Made by a program: the position numbers and the translations under genes
Assembly (NCBI RefSeq): GCF_963678635.1
Contig: NC_087067.1
Location: 3,419,072 to 3,483,071, forward strand
Direction of reading: 5' to 3'
DNA: 64,000 nucleotides
Source: Symsagittifera roscoffensis
Taxonomy: Eukaryota > Xenacoelomorpha > Acoela > Convolutidae
The notes under the pieces: generated by a model
The model's input: only the letters and a program-made list of their open reading frames with translations
What the model was told of the DNA's origin: nothing
Database searches by the model: none
Part shown: piece by piece, positions 20,291 through 32,609 of the stretch
Layout of the letters: the number at the start of each line of letters is the position of its first letter
How positions within the stretch are numbered: the first letter of the stretch is position 1

Positions 20291-21791
20291 CTCTCAAACC
20301 TATATCAGTCTTAAATTAATGAACTCATTTTTCTGTATATAATTGATTTAAAAACAATTTATTTTTTCATTATTAATATTTTTAAGATCCCTAATGGGTG
20401 TGCTGGCCTCAGCAGCCTATTTCAAGCTTGAAAATGCTCATGGTTTGAATTTCTGAACAAAAAGATTCTCGAGAATGATGTCCTTGAAAGAAAGAAGCCG
20501 AGATTGGTCTCGAATATCGAGAATGACTCAAAAACCGTCTGTATTCTTCGATCTGAAAAAAAACTATACCAATTTGGTTGTTATCTTGAATTGATGAGAG
20601 CATCTTGGTTTCTGTACCCTCAAGCTGATTTGAAATAAATCTGATTCAAGATTTGTTGTTGTTTCATCGGTCTCTAACTAAATAGATAACTCGAAGAACA
20701 GCGGAGAGAAAGAACTTACTGTAAGCAGGCTCCTGTTTGAGCATGAAGGCTAAAAGAAATGGTCTTGGGAAATCCTGTATGAGCGACAGAGCAGAAGAAC
20801 AAGGAAGTGATGTGCAAATCCTGACAGGTAGTCCTCAAGGGACTGCTGTGAACTTGGCCTCATCCCAAAAGGTGCGCCTGGAAAGGTGCGCGCGTATTAT
20901 TCCTGAATTTCTTGAGTTTCTTCAATTTACGCACTTTTTGGGTTTGGAAAGTCGATTTATCGCCAGGAGTTTTGCAAATGAACTAAGCTTATAGCCATTC
21001 GAGAAACACAAAACTTCCAATTGGTCAGCCATAACGGCTACCCAGTGCAACTGGTAGCAGTTGAGGTGTTGAGTCAGAGAACTTGATTGACAGAGCGTTC
21101 TCTGTTCCGATGTGTGAGCGTCCTGTCCCTATATCCCCTGTTGAGGATGATGTGAAGAAAAAAATTTTCTCGGAAAACAGTAAACTCACAAAAAAAACGG
21201 TGAATTCACAAAAAACTCCTTATGGATGAAAGAGATCAGACTCATTAGAATGTCCTCGTCACTCCACAGTCCAAAAAACTTGACATCCTGAGAAGACTGA
21301 TTTGTGCTCTGGGATGTCTGGGATGTTGAAGAAATCAAAGAACCGGAATTGCTTGATCATGAACAAAAAAATCACCATCCGTTGATGAAATCATTTTTCA
21401 TTGCGTTGATTTGAAATTAATGTCTTGAACCATTAGGAATCTAGAGCTTCTGCTGCTGACTGCCATTGATGATACGAGAAAGCTGGTCTTAAATGAAACT
21501 GCCTGCAATCAAAACTGGGGATATGAAATTGACAGAGCGTCATAAGGTCCACTGCGAGAACAGCCTCATCCATGCACAGTGACGCTCTGTCAATTTCATT
21601 TCCCCATTTTTTGATAGGCTGGTCACGAATGACTCGAAAACAGGAGTCACTCTGTACCAGCCTTAGTATTTTATTTTGGGGGCATGGGGAAAAGAGTTCT
21701 TGGGGAAAAAAGTGTAGCAGATTCTTCGATCTGAGAAAAAAGTTAATCTGAATTTGGGCAAAATAACCTAATATAAATTTATCAGCCAGCA
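20291..21791. other. Non-coding stretch between BEL element and MITE
   Basis: The first ~25 bp complete the gypsy spacer split by the BEL insertion. The remainder has only short, unsupported open frames. A motif close to TTCTTCGATCTGA is repeated near 20545 and 21722. The one clear structure is the hairpin at 21507-21616. Confidence 0.6.
21507..21616. repeat. Long hairpin with 27-bp near-perfect arms
   Basis: Arm 21516-21542 (TGGGGATATGAAATTGACAG…) and arm 21580-21606 are reverse complements at 26 of 27 positions, with a 37-bp loop. Weaker pairing (ATCAAAACTGGGG against ATCAAAAAATGGGG) extends the stem outward by about ten bases. It could be a small inverted-repeat element or an RNA hairpin source; the sequence alone does not decide. 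Confidence 0.85.
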
Positions 21792-22127
21792 CAGGGGCGG
21801 ATCTAGGATTTTTTCGAGGGGGGCGGATTTTTTGCGCCGCAGGCAAAATTTTGAAAAAAAACTAGCAAAAAAAGGCGTTTTTAGGCACTTTTTGGAAAAC
21901 TTTAACCAAAAAATCGCGTTTTTTCGGCGCGCGCTCCCCCCTTAAAATTAGTATATATGGGCGTCCAAGGCGCCTTTAGAAAAATTTTAGGGTCGGTCGG
22001 CCAAAAATGGATTTCTTAAAAAGTACCAAAGGGGGACCCTTTGGGTCGGCAGGGGGTCGAAACCCTGAGAGGGAAGCGTCCGCCCCCCCCCCCCCCCCCC
22101 CGCTTCCCCTCCCTAAATCCGCCCCTG
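21792..22127. mobile_element. hAT-type MITE, complete
   Basis: It starts CAGGGGCGGATCTAGG and ends CCTAAATCCGCCCCTG, a 16-bp terminal inverted repeat with one mismatch, of the CAGGGGCGGA type seen in hAT-derived MITEs. Flanking 8-bp direct repeats AGCCAGCA (21784-21791) and AGCCACCA (22128-22135) differ at one base, as expected for an old hAT target duplication. A run of about 19-20 C lies near 22083. It has no coding capacity. Related copies lie at 28888, 31680, 32355, 36235, 37281, 42242, 42945 and 60524. Confidence 0.88.
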
Positions 22128-22928
22128 AGCCACCATTTTTTTTTTGGTAAAATTTTGAGCATGGGTTTTGAGCTTAAGCTCTTTACTCTTTACTCGTGGA
22201 AGTGAAACGCTTCTAGAGTCGCATTTGGTTTTTTCCTTGGTTCCGGGCTGCGTTGATTTTCTGGTTATACATATAAGCATTGTCGATTCCATGCTGAAAT
22301 TGTAATTTAAGCACTTGTAGGAACTCCATTTAGTTTAAATTGAAGTGTCCAGAAACATTACCCACGTGCGAGAAACAATCCTGACGCGGAAGCTAGCCAA
22401 AAATGTGAGATTAAGCCCTAATCTCTCATCATGCAAATATACAGGGTCAGAAGTGAAAATGCAAAAAGTCAAAACAGGGGCGAGACTGTCTGACGAGCAA
22501 AAGCAATGGATGCAGGCATTTGACCTAATGAACGCTTGAGACGTCATAGTGATCAGTTTTGAAGATGAAATTGAGATCAACCAAGAAACACTCGTTTTGC
22601 AGTTGCTTAAGATTTTTTAAAAAATCGGTTAAACAAATCGGACCCCCCATAGCTTAACTTTGGTAAAGGGACGTTAACTTTACGTTTGGTTTATATTACT
22701 TTCCGCCTGTTTAAGTATCGCAACGAACTACTATCAAGCATTTGTAACTTTCAATTGCTTATTTTATTTCGTTATGATTAGTTGAAAACATATTTACCGC
22801 ACCATTGTTCTTTTGCTTCGCTCCTTTTAAGTTTAGGTCTAGCTACCTAGGACAGTAACTACCAAAATAGGTCGAAACTACGACTGGATACGACATCTAC
22901 AACAACTGCAACGACAACAACGATCAGC
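22128..22928. other. Stretch upstream of second BEL gag; LTR not resolved
   Basis: No gene is supported. 22640-22870 may hold the 5' LTR or leader of the BEL element that starts its gag near 22929. I could not find a matching second LTR downstream, so no boundary is given. Confidence 0.4.
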
Positions 22929-24603
22929 TACGACAAACTAGCCACGCCCAACAAAACCACTCTCCCCCAGAGAACTATTCTCATCGCCCAACTAGAGCGC
23001 CTCGTCAGAGGAGTACGAAAAGCCATCAGTGACATCAAAACGAACTACAACATAGCTGACTCAGAAACCCAGATGAAGAAAATTCTCAGCAATTCGGAAG
23101 ACGCTACTACGTACCTTGTAGACCACACGACTGAGTACGCCACTGCGGATGAGCTCATCAACCGCTTCACTGAACACGAAGACATCATGGATGAACTTAG
23201 ACAGATGCTACAAGAAAATACAGCAGAGTCAACTCCACAACAGCAGAACACTAATGCCACCACAGTTCAAGCCCCCACACAGCTGATCCAGTGCAACAAC
23301 AGCCAATACTAGTTAGGGACTCTAGCCAGACGTCAACATTATCCAGCAGCAGCCATCAGCCCGGATCATCAGCTCAGGAACAGAACTCTTCAGATGGCCG
23401 AGATTCCCAGACAGGTTTCAAAATAAACAGACCACCGCCTCAACAAACAGAACACGACACCACCAACGCAAGTCTCAGCTTCAACATAGTTACAGAACAG
23501 CAGTTCATTCCAGCAGCAGGTTCTCAGACATCAAGTAACGGACAGTCGCGATCAAACTACAGTCTCATGACTAGACCCCCAAAAGTAAAAATCGAGCCTT
23601 TTGACGGAAATCGTATGAAATTGAGCATGTGGTTCGGACTCTTTGAAGCAACAATCCACAATCAACTCATCTCGGACGCCAAAAAGATGACTCATCTGCA
23701 GATTTTAACGACTGTAAAAGCAAATCAAGCTAATTTTAGTTACTCCTGCAAAAACACTAAGTACAACGCTGCCCTTCATGAACTACAGCGACGATATGGT
23801 CGACCCGACATCATCATCAATGACTTCATCAACAGACTACAGAGCTTCAAGCAACCATCAACTCGACGCAGGGATTCGTCCTTGGAATTTTCCACATTCA
23901 TCAGAAACATGGTTGAAACGTTTCGGACGATTGGGTTCAGAGACGATTTGAACTCTACAATATACGTACAATTTGCGTCAGCAGATTGCAACACCATCAG
24001 CAGCTTCAGTGGACACAGTACATCACCGCCCAGAACATCGACCAGCCTAATCTCATCGCCTTCAACGACTGGATAAGACCGTTTGCATTAGCATGCGATC
24101 GCTTACCACCTATGCAACCGCAGCAAATGACCCTGGACTCGAGCGATCGACAACAAATAACGACAAGACTTCGACACGCCAACGGATCTCGACCATCACC
24201 CAACCAGCCTTCACAGAAGACTTCTCAAAATTGGAGTGCGAACGCCCGACCGCCATGTCCCTTCGACGGACAAAATCACCACCCAGCATACTGCATCAAG
24301 TATAGGAATTCATCTTTGGGAGAGAACAAGAGACTCGTTTCGGAAAAGAAACTTTGTTACAACTGCTTTGGCCAACATCAAGTGAAAGACTGCCCATCAA
24401 AGCACACATGCAGCAAATGCAATCAGCATTATCACACAACTCTACACGACGAACAACGAACACAAAGAACACCAAAGTTTAATCCAAACCAGCGACCGAA
24501 TCAAGTCAACCATTTTGCCAGCCAAAAGAGGATATCAAGAATCAACAGCTCACTGCTGCTACTTTTACCTTTTAACATTACGAGACCGCAACATATACCT
24601 TAA
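22929..24603 (+). pseudogene. BEL/Pao gag of second element
   Basis: The N-terminal frame is open from about 22929 (RTILIAQLERLVRGVRKAI) without a clear ATG, so the start may be mutated. A frameshift near 23290 leads to a Ser/Gln-rich stretch, then VKIEPFDGNRMKLSMWFGLF, the DUF1759 opening. Another shift near 23980 leads to QWTQYITAQNIDQPNLIAFN and a zinc-binding region with KKLCYNCFGQHQVKDCPSKH followed by CSKCNQHYHTTLH. The gag ends where the protease frame begins near 24515. Confidence 0.82.
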
Positions 24604-25096
24604 TGTATACGACTTTCTTGATACAGGAAGTACAAACAGCTACATATCGCAACCGACATCAGCATACCGTCAACTGGAGGATATTAACCATCAGGAACGA
24701 CTTCTCATTGGAGGTTTCTTCAACTCGCAAACGATAGAGGCTAAGACAGTTGATATTACAGTTCATTCATTTGGAAATAACACTTTAGCGTTTGAACTAA
24801 CTAATGTTTTAATCAAAAAGAACATCAACTTGAATGCAGCGGAGCCCGAAAAGTTGAACGACATATGCAGCCAATACGATCACCTTAAGGATATATGTTT
24901 TCCAGACTTCAACAACAACGACGTAGCCCTTGTGATTGGAACGGACAATATTGGAATCATCAGCCCGAAAACCATCATCAAAGGAAATCAAAACGTTCCT
25001 CGAGCAGTCCTTACAGCCCTAGGATAGACAATAGCAGGACCGAACAACGATATTGGATACATCTCAAGCCACCGAGCAACAGCCAACCCAATACAG
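24515..25096 (+). pseudogene. BEL/Pao aspartic protease of second element
   Basis: The frame contains YDFLDTGSTNSYIS with an intact D-T-G active site. LLIGGFFNSQTIEAK and VALVIGTDNIGII (the second hydrophobic-Gly motif) follow. It overlaps the end of gag in a different frame, so a shift near 24540 separates them. It ends at 25027, with continuing similarity in another frame toward RT. Confidence 0.8.
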
Positions 25097-26516
25097 ATGT
25101 CAACTGACGACACACAAATCTCGAATCTTCTCGCTTCATTCTCGCGAATGGAAACCTATGCCACATCACCTGAAATAACGATGTCATCGCACGAAAGACA
25201 CGCTATGCAAACACTTCGAAAAGCATATCATTATACGACAACCGCTATCAACTTGGACTTCTGTGGAAACCAAATGCAAATCTTCCCAACAACTATAAAG
25301 CAGAAACTGCCCAATACAACCGGATGAAAAAAAATCAACTCAACAAGAATTCAGAAAAGTTGGCTCTCTACCAGAATACAATTGACCATGATCTCAGCAA
25401 GCACTACATAAGGAAATTAGAGCCAGACGAAATACCTTCGACAGGATGGATTTTACTTGAACATGGCGTAATGAATCCAAACAAGCCAGGAAAACTTCGC
25501 CGTGTTTCTAATGCCAAATCCAAAGTTAAAAGAATTTGTCTGAATGATATGCTTCTCACTGGACCTGACTTGCTCTGCAATCTACTAGAAGTAAGTACCC
25601 GATTTCGTAAACAAAAGCATCCCATCACTGCCGACATTGAAGAAATGTACATGCAGGTTTCTGTTAACCCGGAAGACAAAAAATTTCTTCGTTTCCTCTG
25701 GGGACGGGAGAACCCAAATTTTTCGAGTACATTCGATTCGTCTTTGGAGCCAAATCTTCTCCTACTTGTGCAATTTACGCATTAAGAACTTGCGCAGAAG
25801 ACAAGGCTGAAAGCCCTCTCCACATCAAAAAACTTGTCTACGAGAACTTCTACATGGACGACTTCTTCGAAGCCACCAACGGCATTGACACTGCTGTGAA
25901 AATCATAGAAAACCTCACGTACTACAACAAAGAAGCTTCAACCTGACGAAGTGGATCACTATGGATCAGAGTTATTCTGCAAACAATACCAAAAGAACAT
26001 AGATCCATCACCAATGACGAAATCAAGGACCCCAAAGTCTTCAAGCGAATTCTCGGAATAAGATGGAGAGTAAGTAACGATACGCTCAGTCTCACTACTG
26101 ACAAATTACACGAACTCGCCCAGAAGAAACCTACACAACGGAACCTACTTCGCGCAGCTTCTTCAATCTTTGACCCAATTGGAATAGCAGCACCTATTAT
26201 TATTCGACTACGAATAATCCAGCAAGCAATTTGGAGAAAACGAATGAAGTGGGACGACCAAATTACACTAGAAATGGCACTTGAACTTTTTGAGCGTCTC
26301 GACGAGAGAAACGATCTACACACAGTGGAAATTCTTCGACAAGATTTTGGATACAGCTACGACAACATCGCTCTTCATGTTTTTTCAGATGCCTCCTACA
26401 GCTCCCTCGCAGCAGTCGCTTATTTTGTATACAGCAACAGTGCCACTCGCCAAATCAGCAGCGCCCTTGTTCTAGGAAAAGCTCGAGTGGCTCCTCTGAA
26501 ACAGCACTATAACTAA
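25097..26516 (+). pseudogene. BEL/Pao RT and RNase H start, second element
   Basis: RT blocks appear in order: MNPNKPGKLRRVSNAKSKV, MLLTGPDLLCNLLEV, RFRKQKHPITADIEEMYMQV, then after a shift near 25725 FVFGAKSSPTCAIYAL and VYENFYMDDFFEAT with the catalytic YMDD intact. A second shift near 25938 leads to FNLTKW, and a TAG near 25999 follows. The last part contains FKRILGIRWRVSNDTL, SIFDPIGIAAP and, near 26380, HVFSDASYSSLAAVAYF (RNase H, catalytic Asp). The polymerase core residues survive but at least three lesions block translation. Confidence 0.87.
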
Positions 26517-27066
26517 ACTGGAACTACAAGCCGCAGTTTTTGGTGCTAGCCTCGCAAAATTCAATCGCAGAGAACAAAGGATTGACATCAGCTCTACGCA
26601 TATGTGGACCGACAGCACAACAGTGCTTCAATTGATACAGGGATCTGCTAAACGACAACAAATTTTTGTGGCTCACAGAGTTGCATAAAATTTGGAAAGA
26701 ACCCAAACGAGTCGATGGAAACATTGCCCAGGACCCCTAAACCCAGCAGACGACGGAACCCGTGGAATACCCCTATCGGAATTCAATAACAAGTCTAGAT
26801 GGTTCACCGGACTAAAATTTATATGTGAACCAGAATGCAACTGGCCAAAGTTACAGTTAAATGACGCCAATACGGATACCTTGCAACTCAAAGATCGAAC
26901 TGGACACCTGGATGAAATAGCAACAACCCCAGTGCTAGCTTTTCAAGCTACCACCGCAAGGACAGTACAAAGTTTCATCGACTACAGCAGTTTCTCCAAA
27001 TGGATAAGAATTCTCCGAACAACCACATACGTGATACGTGCCGCCAGGATTTTTAAAGATAAATGA
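26517..27066 (+). pseudogene. BEL/Pao RNase H end and linker, second element
   Basis: The RNase H Glu and Asp motifs (TKLELQAAVFGASLA, HMWTDSTTVLQLI) lie at about 26515-26635 and end in a TAA near 26686. From 26692 another open segment begins, with HCPGPLNPADDGTRG (a hallmark of BEL/Pao RNase H to integrase linkers) and KSRWFTG. It ends at TGA 27064-27066. Confidence 0.82.
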
Positions 27067-27114
27067 CTACACTCCCGCAACAAAAGCCCAACAACCGAAC
27101 TAACAAGCAGCAAC

Positions 27115-28518
27115 ATGATTGCCGCGAAGAGTTTCATCTTCAAGCAGACGCAACAAGACAGCTTCAACCCAGAGGTCAACGCATTGACACAAAATAAACC
27201 AATCAACACAACTATTAGATTTCGACATCTGTCACCATTTCTAGACAAAGACGGAATCTTGCGAGCACGTGGACGCCTCGAGAAATCTCAACTGGACTAT
27301 TGCATAAAACACCCATTTATCCTTGATGGAAACCACCCAGCAGTTCACCTCTTTATAGGACAAACCCACAAAGACAACCAGCATTCGCCACGCCAGCACT
27401 TAAAAAACATTCTTCAAAATGAGTATTGGATTCTCTGTGTTCGCGCACACATTGACAAGATCATAAAAAACTGTTACGACTGCCGACGACAACAGGCAAC
27501 TGGACTGCAGCCGGAAATTCCGCCCCTACCCGCCTTCAAATTTCCAGAAGATAAACCCTTCCCGTTTCAACAAACAGGATTAGATCTTTTTGGACCATTT
27601 GCTTCGAAAACCGCAGGAAACTACAACAAACGCTACGGCGTTATAATGACTGACCTAACAACACGAACCGTACATCTTGAGATGTGCCAGGACCAATCAG
27701 CCGACGCCTTCAAAAATACCTTAAGACGATTCTTCGCACGCAGAGGACAACCAGCAAAAACTGTTTTTGACAACAGTACAAAATTCACCGCAGCCAAAAA
27801 AGAACTCAACAGACACTTCGACGCCGATGTTACACGACAATTCTACGCCAACCATCAGATTGAATGGACCTTCAACCCTGCCTATGCTCCTCATTTCGGA
27901 GGTGTCTGGGAACGACTCATAAAATCAGTCAAAGACTCATTCTATGCCATCATAGGAAGCCAGATTCTAACAGACGATATATTCAACACCGTTCTTTGCG
28001 AAGTTGAACACTTCATGAACGCAAGACCCATCACTACAGTTTGATCATCGCCCGAAGACGTTGAAGCCCTCACATCAAATCATTTTCTTCTCGGAAGAGC
28101 GCATGCCACCATGCCACCTCTACAAACCCAACAGCCGTCAACACTAGGTCGACAATGGAAATTTGCCCAACAACTTTCAACGCATATTTGGAAACGCTTG
28201 ATGAAGGAATTCATTCCAGCACTACTGCCAAGACAACAATGGACAAAGAAGACGCCGCCTGTCAAAATAGGAGAAATTGTCTGGATTCTTCAGGATATGA
28301 CGCTACGAGGACTTTGGCCAATTGGACGGATCACAGGAAACAAACCAACCGATGATGACCAGACCCGCGTTTACACCATCAAAGTAAGTGACAAAATTGT
28401 GTCAATACCAGCCATTAGACTAGCACCTGTTAGTCCGGACTATTGCAATCAACCTGCAAACGAAGATTCACGACAACGAGAGCCTCACTCTAAAGCAGCC
28501 TTGCGCAGACAGCCATAG
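27115..28518 (+). pseudogene. BEL/Pao integrase, second element
   Basis: One frame runs the whole integrase, interrupted only by TGA 28042-28044 (probably from CGA). It has LSPFLDKDGILRARGRLE, the zinc-binding His and Cys residues (GQTHKDNQHSPRQH, CYDCRRQQ) and LDLFGPF (catalytic Asp). TVFDNSTKF (second Asp) and GGVWERLIKSVKDSF (Glu) follow. After the TGA the C-terminal part continues with EALTSNHFLLGRA and VWILQDMTLRGLWPIGRI. A single substitution separates this domain from an open frame. Confidence 0.9.
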
Positions 28519-28635
28519 CCGATAACTTCAGCTGACACTTACACGACCGTTAAGCCAGCGTTTTAAGTTTTATAAGTAGGAACTACCCCACCCCTTTTTT
28601 CTTCATTTATTTTGCAACTGCAGAATAGGGACGAG

Positions 28636-29855
28636 TGTTACATGCCAATTTGACAATTGACATTCATCTTAGATGACTTCAACTTTTCACATGTAATCAG
28701 GAAAACTCCGGGAAAAAAATTGAAAACCAGAACTCAGCAAATACAAAATTGGGAAAATGCAAAACTGAATTACCAAACACGTGCAACCAAATAATTTATA
28801 ATCAAATCAAATTTAAAGCAAGAAAATGCTCAAGTACACCGTGTAAACTAGAAAAGATTACATTTTCGTTTTCTATAACCCCCTGCCGACCCAAAGGGTC
28901 CCCCTTTTGTACTATTTTGAGATATCCATTCTTGGCTGACTGACCTTAAAATTTTTCTAAAGGCGCCTTAGACGCCAATCTAAACAAATTTTGAGGTGGG
29001 CGCGCGCGCCGAAAAAACGCGATTTTTTGGTCAAAGTTTACCAAAAAGTGCCTAAAAACGGTCAAATTTGGGTCTTTATAGCGGTTTCGGAAAGCTCACA
29101 AAATCAATTTGGTCGAACTAAAAAAACCTAGATCCGCGCCTGATTTTTGCAAGTAATTTTTTGAGCGTGGACTTGTTTGAAAATCTTAATATACCGATTT
29201 ACACGGCGCTAGCTTCTTGAAATATTTTTTGACTACCTATAACATGTTCATCTACGTAAATCTAACAGGCAGCTTGATTTTTCAAAACCAACTGAAAATT
29301 TATTGGATTTTAATTACTATTAAAGTTATTAGTTTTGATTGAGTAGAAGTTTTAGAAAAAGTCGTGTTTGGGAATCAAACAAAAATTTATGGGTCTAAGA
29401 AATCAGAACCTACGCGCAGATGTACGCCAGTTTTACTTTTCTCGTTAGCTTTAGTATGTAAAATCGAACATGAGAATGAAAAAAAAAACATTATATTTGA
29501 AAGTTTAGTTCGAAAAACCCAGCAATTACTTCATTTTTCAAAAACCATCAGAGGAGTTGATGATTGGTCTTCAAATTTGGTGTTGAGGATATACCTTAAA
29601 CGCACTAAAATTTGCTTCGCACTGGGAGAACCCGTTCAATTCAGTTCATCGATCTTTGAATAAATCGACTCATTGCCGGATTGCACCTCCCCACGCGTAA
29701 GCCATAACAAGCTTCGCTAAAGAAAAAAATGAAATTTTAATTTAGGAAAAATAATCTATATGTTAAAAATTTGTCAGCCAGCAGGATATTTGGTAAAATC
29801 AGTTGAAAAAAATGGAATTGAAAATTTTAAATTACTCGAAAAGGTCTAAATTAAG
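28636..29855. other. Non-coding stretch downstream of receptor gene
   Basis: It may begin with a truncated BEL 3' LTR at 28636. 28888-29142 is a partial hAT-type MITE ending CCTAGATCCGCGCCTG. The rest is AT-rich with no supported gene. It includes the 3' flank of the receptor gene, which is transcribed leftward. Confidence 0.6.
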
Positions 29856-30309
29856 CTAAACTGTGTACAAATTTGGGTTTAAAATAGCAACGGATCCAAA
29901 TCCAACAACTGAGCTAAAAAGCCACAGCAAGATCCGATCTAAAACCAAAGCAATGAACTTCCATTCTTCGTCTTGGTAAAATTGTCTTCTTTCCACTTTG
30001 ATTTTATCGTGGATGCTTTCGACTGTGTTGCCCAAAGTTTTGATGCTTTCCAGAGTTTTAAGAATTCTTTTTTGCTTTCTCTCATTATTTAACTGTTGGT
30101 CCGAAGTTTGTTCATTGTTAGATAGTGAGTTGTTTAAAGAATCGAAGAGTTGATCGTCGCTATTGGGAATAAAAAGCATTAATTCGTGAAAAGAAGTTTC
30201 CAGATTGTTCCAGAAACACAATTTCTCTCCAACTTGTTTTCGTTCACGTCTTCGCAGATTTTTGGACTGTTTTTCCTCGACTAAGGCCGTGAACTCGCAG
30301 TCTGTTAAT
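29856..30309 (-). CDS. Cys-loop receptor subunit, last exon (intracellular loop and TM4)
   Basis: This is the 3' exon of a nicotinic-acetylcholine-type Cys-loop receptor subunit, a ligand-gated ion channel of the cell membrane. On the minus strand it opens after a TTTTAG acceptor (30310-30311). It encodes about 115 polar, Lys/Arg/Asn-rich residues of the TM3-TM4 cytoplasmic loop. It then reads RRQFYQDEEWKFIALVLDRILLWLFSS, the amphipathic helix leading into TM4. VVGFGSVAILNPNLYTV follows and the stop is at 29856-29858. The acceptor restores phase with the preceding exon: CA plus A gives Gln. The loop has no frame break. I see no adverse lesion, so the exon is probably functional. Confidence 0.85.
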
Positions 30310-31252
30310 CTAAAACATTATTCGGGGAAAGTGAGATAGAACTAATAATAAAATATCAGCAACTATCAACAAAATCTTATTTGTTTCCTTTAACTTAACA
30401 CGTTCCAGTTTAGAGTTCCGTGAAATGTCATTCACTGTTTTGCTTTAACTGACCCGCAGATTATAACAAAAGTTAGTGGAAAGTGAAATTCGAAGTTGAA
30501 ATAAATAAATTGATTGAAATTTAAAAAGGTAATAAAATATGCGGTCTGACTTTTGATCAAAATTTGAAGAAACAAAATATTTCTCGGCGAAGGTCAAAGC
30601 ACTCAAAGCAGGTGTAGTTGCAAAGATTTCAAATCGGTTTTCATGTATGCACAAGCTGAACAAATTATTCAAATGTCAAAAGTCTATTTGAAAATCAATG
30701 AGCTCACATTACCACTATATTATCAAGATACACATTGAAGACCTATGATACCCCCTGTCTTTCACCCATTACCGCAACAACTCGCTACAAAAGGCGACTA
30801 GTTAAAAAATTTAAGAAAAGCGACCACTCGTAAGGTTTGAAAATTAAACCAAATCTAAAAAGTTTTGGTTTTGAAAGTCACTGCGATGGTAATATTACAA
30901 TAGTTTGACACCTTGAACGGTTTTTTTCTAAATGAATTACTTTTTTTACGATGCTGAGGTGTAAAATTTAGAAATTTGTAATTAATACTAGAATTTTCAT
31001 ACCCAACTCTAACTAAAATTTTATCAAACCGAGTTGCAAAAACACAAAAAATCAATTTGTGACTTTTATTCTACTAGGGGCTCAAAACTGATAGACAAAC
31101 TTCAATCAGTCAACATGCTTCGAAATTTCCTCTATTGACTAATTTTCAACCTCATTTCTTTCGAATTTTCAAACTGAATTGTGGTAAGTAATCAAAGTTA
31201 TAGGCCTTAAAATTCTTAGGCCATGACAAGTTGTTTGTAATATTTTACTTAC
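30310..31252 (-). other. Receptor intron between TM3 exon and last exon
   Basis: The intron starts with GTAAGT (31252 downward) and ends at TTTTAG (30310). The length is 943 bp. It is AT-rich and contains no recognised element. Confidence 0.8.
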
Positions 31253-31455
31253 TGGAACGGCTCCATGAATATCCACAAAGGCAGTGTGTATAGTAAAAAG
31301 TGTTTGAAGGGGCGTGGCAGTTTGACAGACGCAGTGGCCCCTGAACACGCCTGGAAATGGACGTGAAGAATGAAGGCGTTACACATTAGAGAGGCCACGA
31401 CTATACTGAAGATGAACACCAGATATCGGTTGAGAAGCGGCACGTGGTACGCACT
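31253..31455 (-). CDS. Cys-loop receptor subunit, TM3 exon
   Basis: The minus-strand exon follows a good acceptor (GGGCTGTTTCAG) and ends at CCA|GTAAGT. It begins SAYHVPLLNRYLVFIFSIVV, which aligns with the standard TM2-TM3 link and TM3 of nicotinic receptors (S-x-x-x-PL-x-x-YL-x-F). NAFILHVHFQ at the membrane exit and the start of the cytoplasmic loop (PRPFKHFLLY) follow. The exon is in phase 0 at its start and phase 2 at its end, matching both neighbours. The usual TM3 pattern is kept; two Cys (C-N in TM3, ACSG after it) are unusual. Confidence 0.88.
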
Positions 31456-32354
31456 CTGAAACAGCCCAAGAATATTGATAATCCGTTAGACGGTACATAA
31501 TCTGTACACGCTTAACTGTCGAAATTTTAGTAGTTTTTATACAAATTATCATGAGAGGGGGAGGGAGGGGGAGGGGGGGTTACAAGGTCTCATTGCAAAA
31601 AAGTAGACTTCGAACAAGCTTATGTTCAACTTATGTTGTAAGAAAAAAAGCCTCTTTTTTTGCTAGCGTAAATTGAAATTTTCAGGTATTATTATCTTCA
31701 TTTTTGGTACAAAAGGGATTTTTTGTGCTTTGGGAGACGGGGAGAGAGCTCAAAAAATCTATTTAGTCGGCCTAAAAAAAAGGTCGACAAATTTTTTGAA
31801 AGTTTTAGAAAATCCTAGATCCGTCTCTGGTTTTATAGGTTATAAACATTCTGATTCTGAATAAAATGCTACAATGCTAATTGAGTGGTCGGCTTATTGG
31901 TCAGAGCGTTACAGGATTAGTAGGTCAAATACATTTTGTCTATTTGGTAAAAAAGGGACATTCACGTACTTTGAAAAATAAACAAGGTCGAGTTGTTCAT
32001 TTAAAAAAATGAACCCTTGATTTTGCTCTATGACTTCGCTAAAGTATCATAGTTGTTCATGATCCCCCATTAATCATTTCAACAGCGCTCATTAAAAAAT
32101 CAGCTCTGTTTTGAAGTTGGACAGCCCTTTCAAAACCCCCGTTAGAGGCTCAGACTATATTATTAAAACGCAAGCACACTTCAAAGCTATCTTGAGATAA
32201 ATTGATCCTAATGTTCACCTTTGAAATAAAAATAACTCTTCCTTCCCAAAACATATCTAATTTAAAGATAAAAACTTGAGTTATGAGTTATTGTAATCCC
32301 AGTATTTAGAACAAATTTTCTCAAATGCTGCATTGTATATAGGATCTTGTTAAC

Positions 32355-32609
32355 CAGGCGCGAATCTAGGCCGAAAAGCCAATTTTTTAGGCAGTTTTTA
32401 GAAAATTTTGACCAAGCAATCGCGTTTTTCGACGCGCGCTCCCCCCCCCCCCCCCCCCCCAAAAAAAAAAATTAGTATATATTGGCTCCGAAGGCACCTT
32501 TAGTAAAAGTTTAGGGTCCGTCTGCCAAAAATTGATATTTCAAATTAGTACAAACGGGAACCTTTAAGTAGGCAACCCCCACCCACCCGTCTACCTAAAT
32601 CCGCTGATG
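32355..32609. mobile_element. hAT-type MITE copy in receptor intron
   Basis: It starts CAGGCGCGAATCTAGG and ends CCTAAATCCGCTGATG, degenerate versions of the family termini. Flanks TTGTTAAC and CTGATAAC agree at 6 of 8 bases, consistent with an aged 8-bp target duplication. It has a long internal C run followed by an A run. Confidence 0.7.

Larger units (their letters stand above)
22929..28635 (+). mobile_element. Second BEL/Pao element, degenerate
   Basis: Gag, protease, RT, RNase H and integrase follow in BEL/Pao order, each broken by frameshifts. It is Gln/Asn/Thr-rich and clearly a different lineage from the 12.35-kb element. A purine-rich tract (CAGAATAGGGACGAG) ends at 28635, followed by TGTTACATGCC, a plausible 3' LTR start. 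No second LTR copy was found, so termini are approximate. Confidence 0.85.

Noticed and set aside
20737..20994. 85-codon plus-strand frame
   Set aside because: No recognisable motif, atypical composition and no neighbouring exon signals; likely chance.
22345..22539. Short frame just before the second BEL element
   Set aside because: No motif and overlaps an equally long minus-strand frame; treated as chance.
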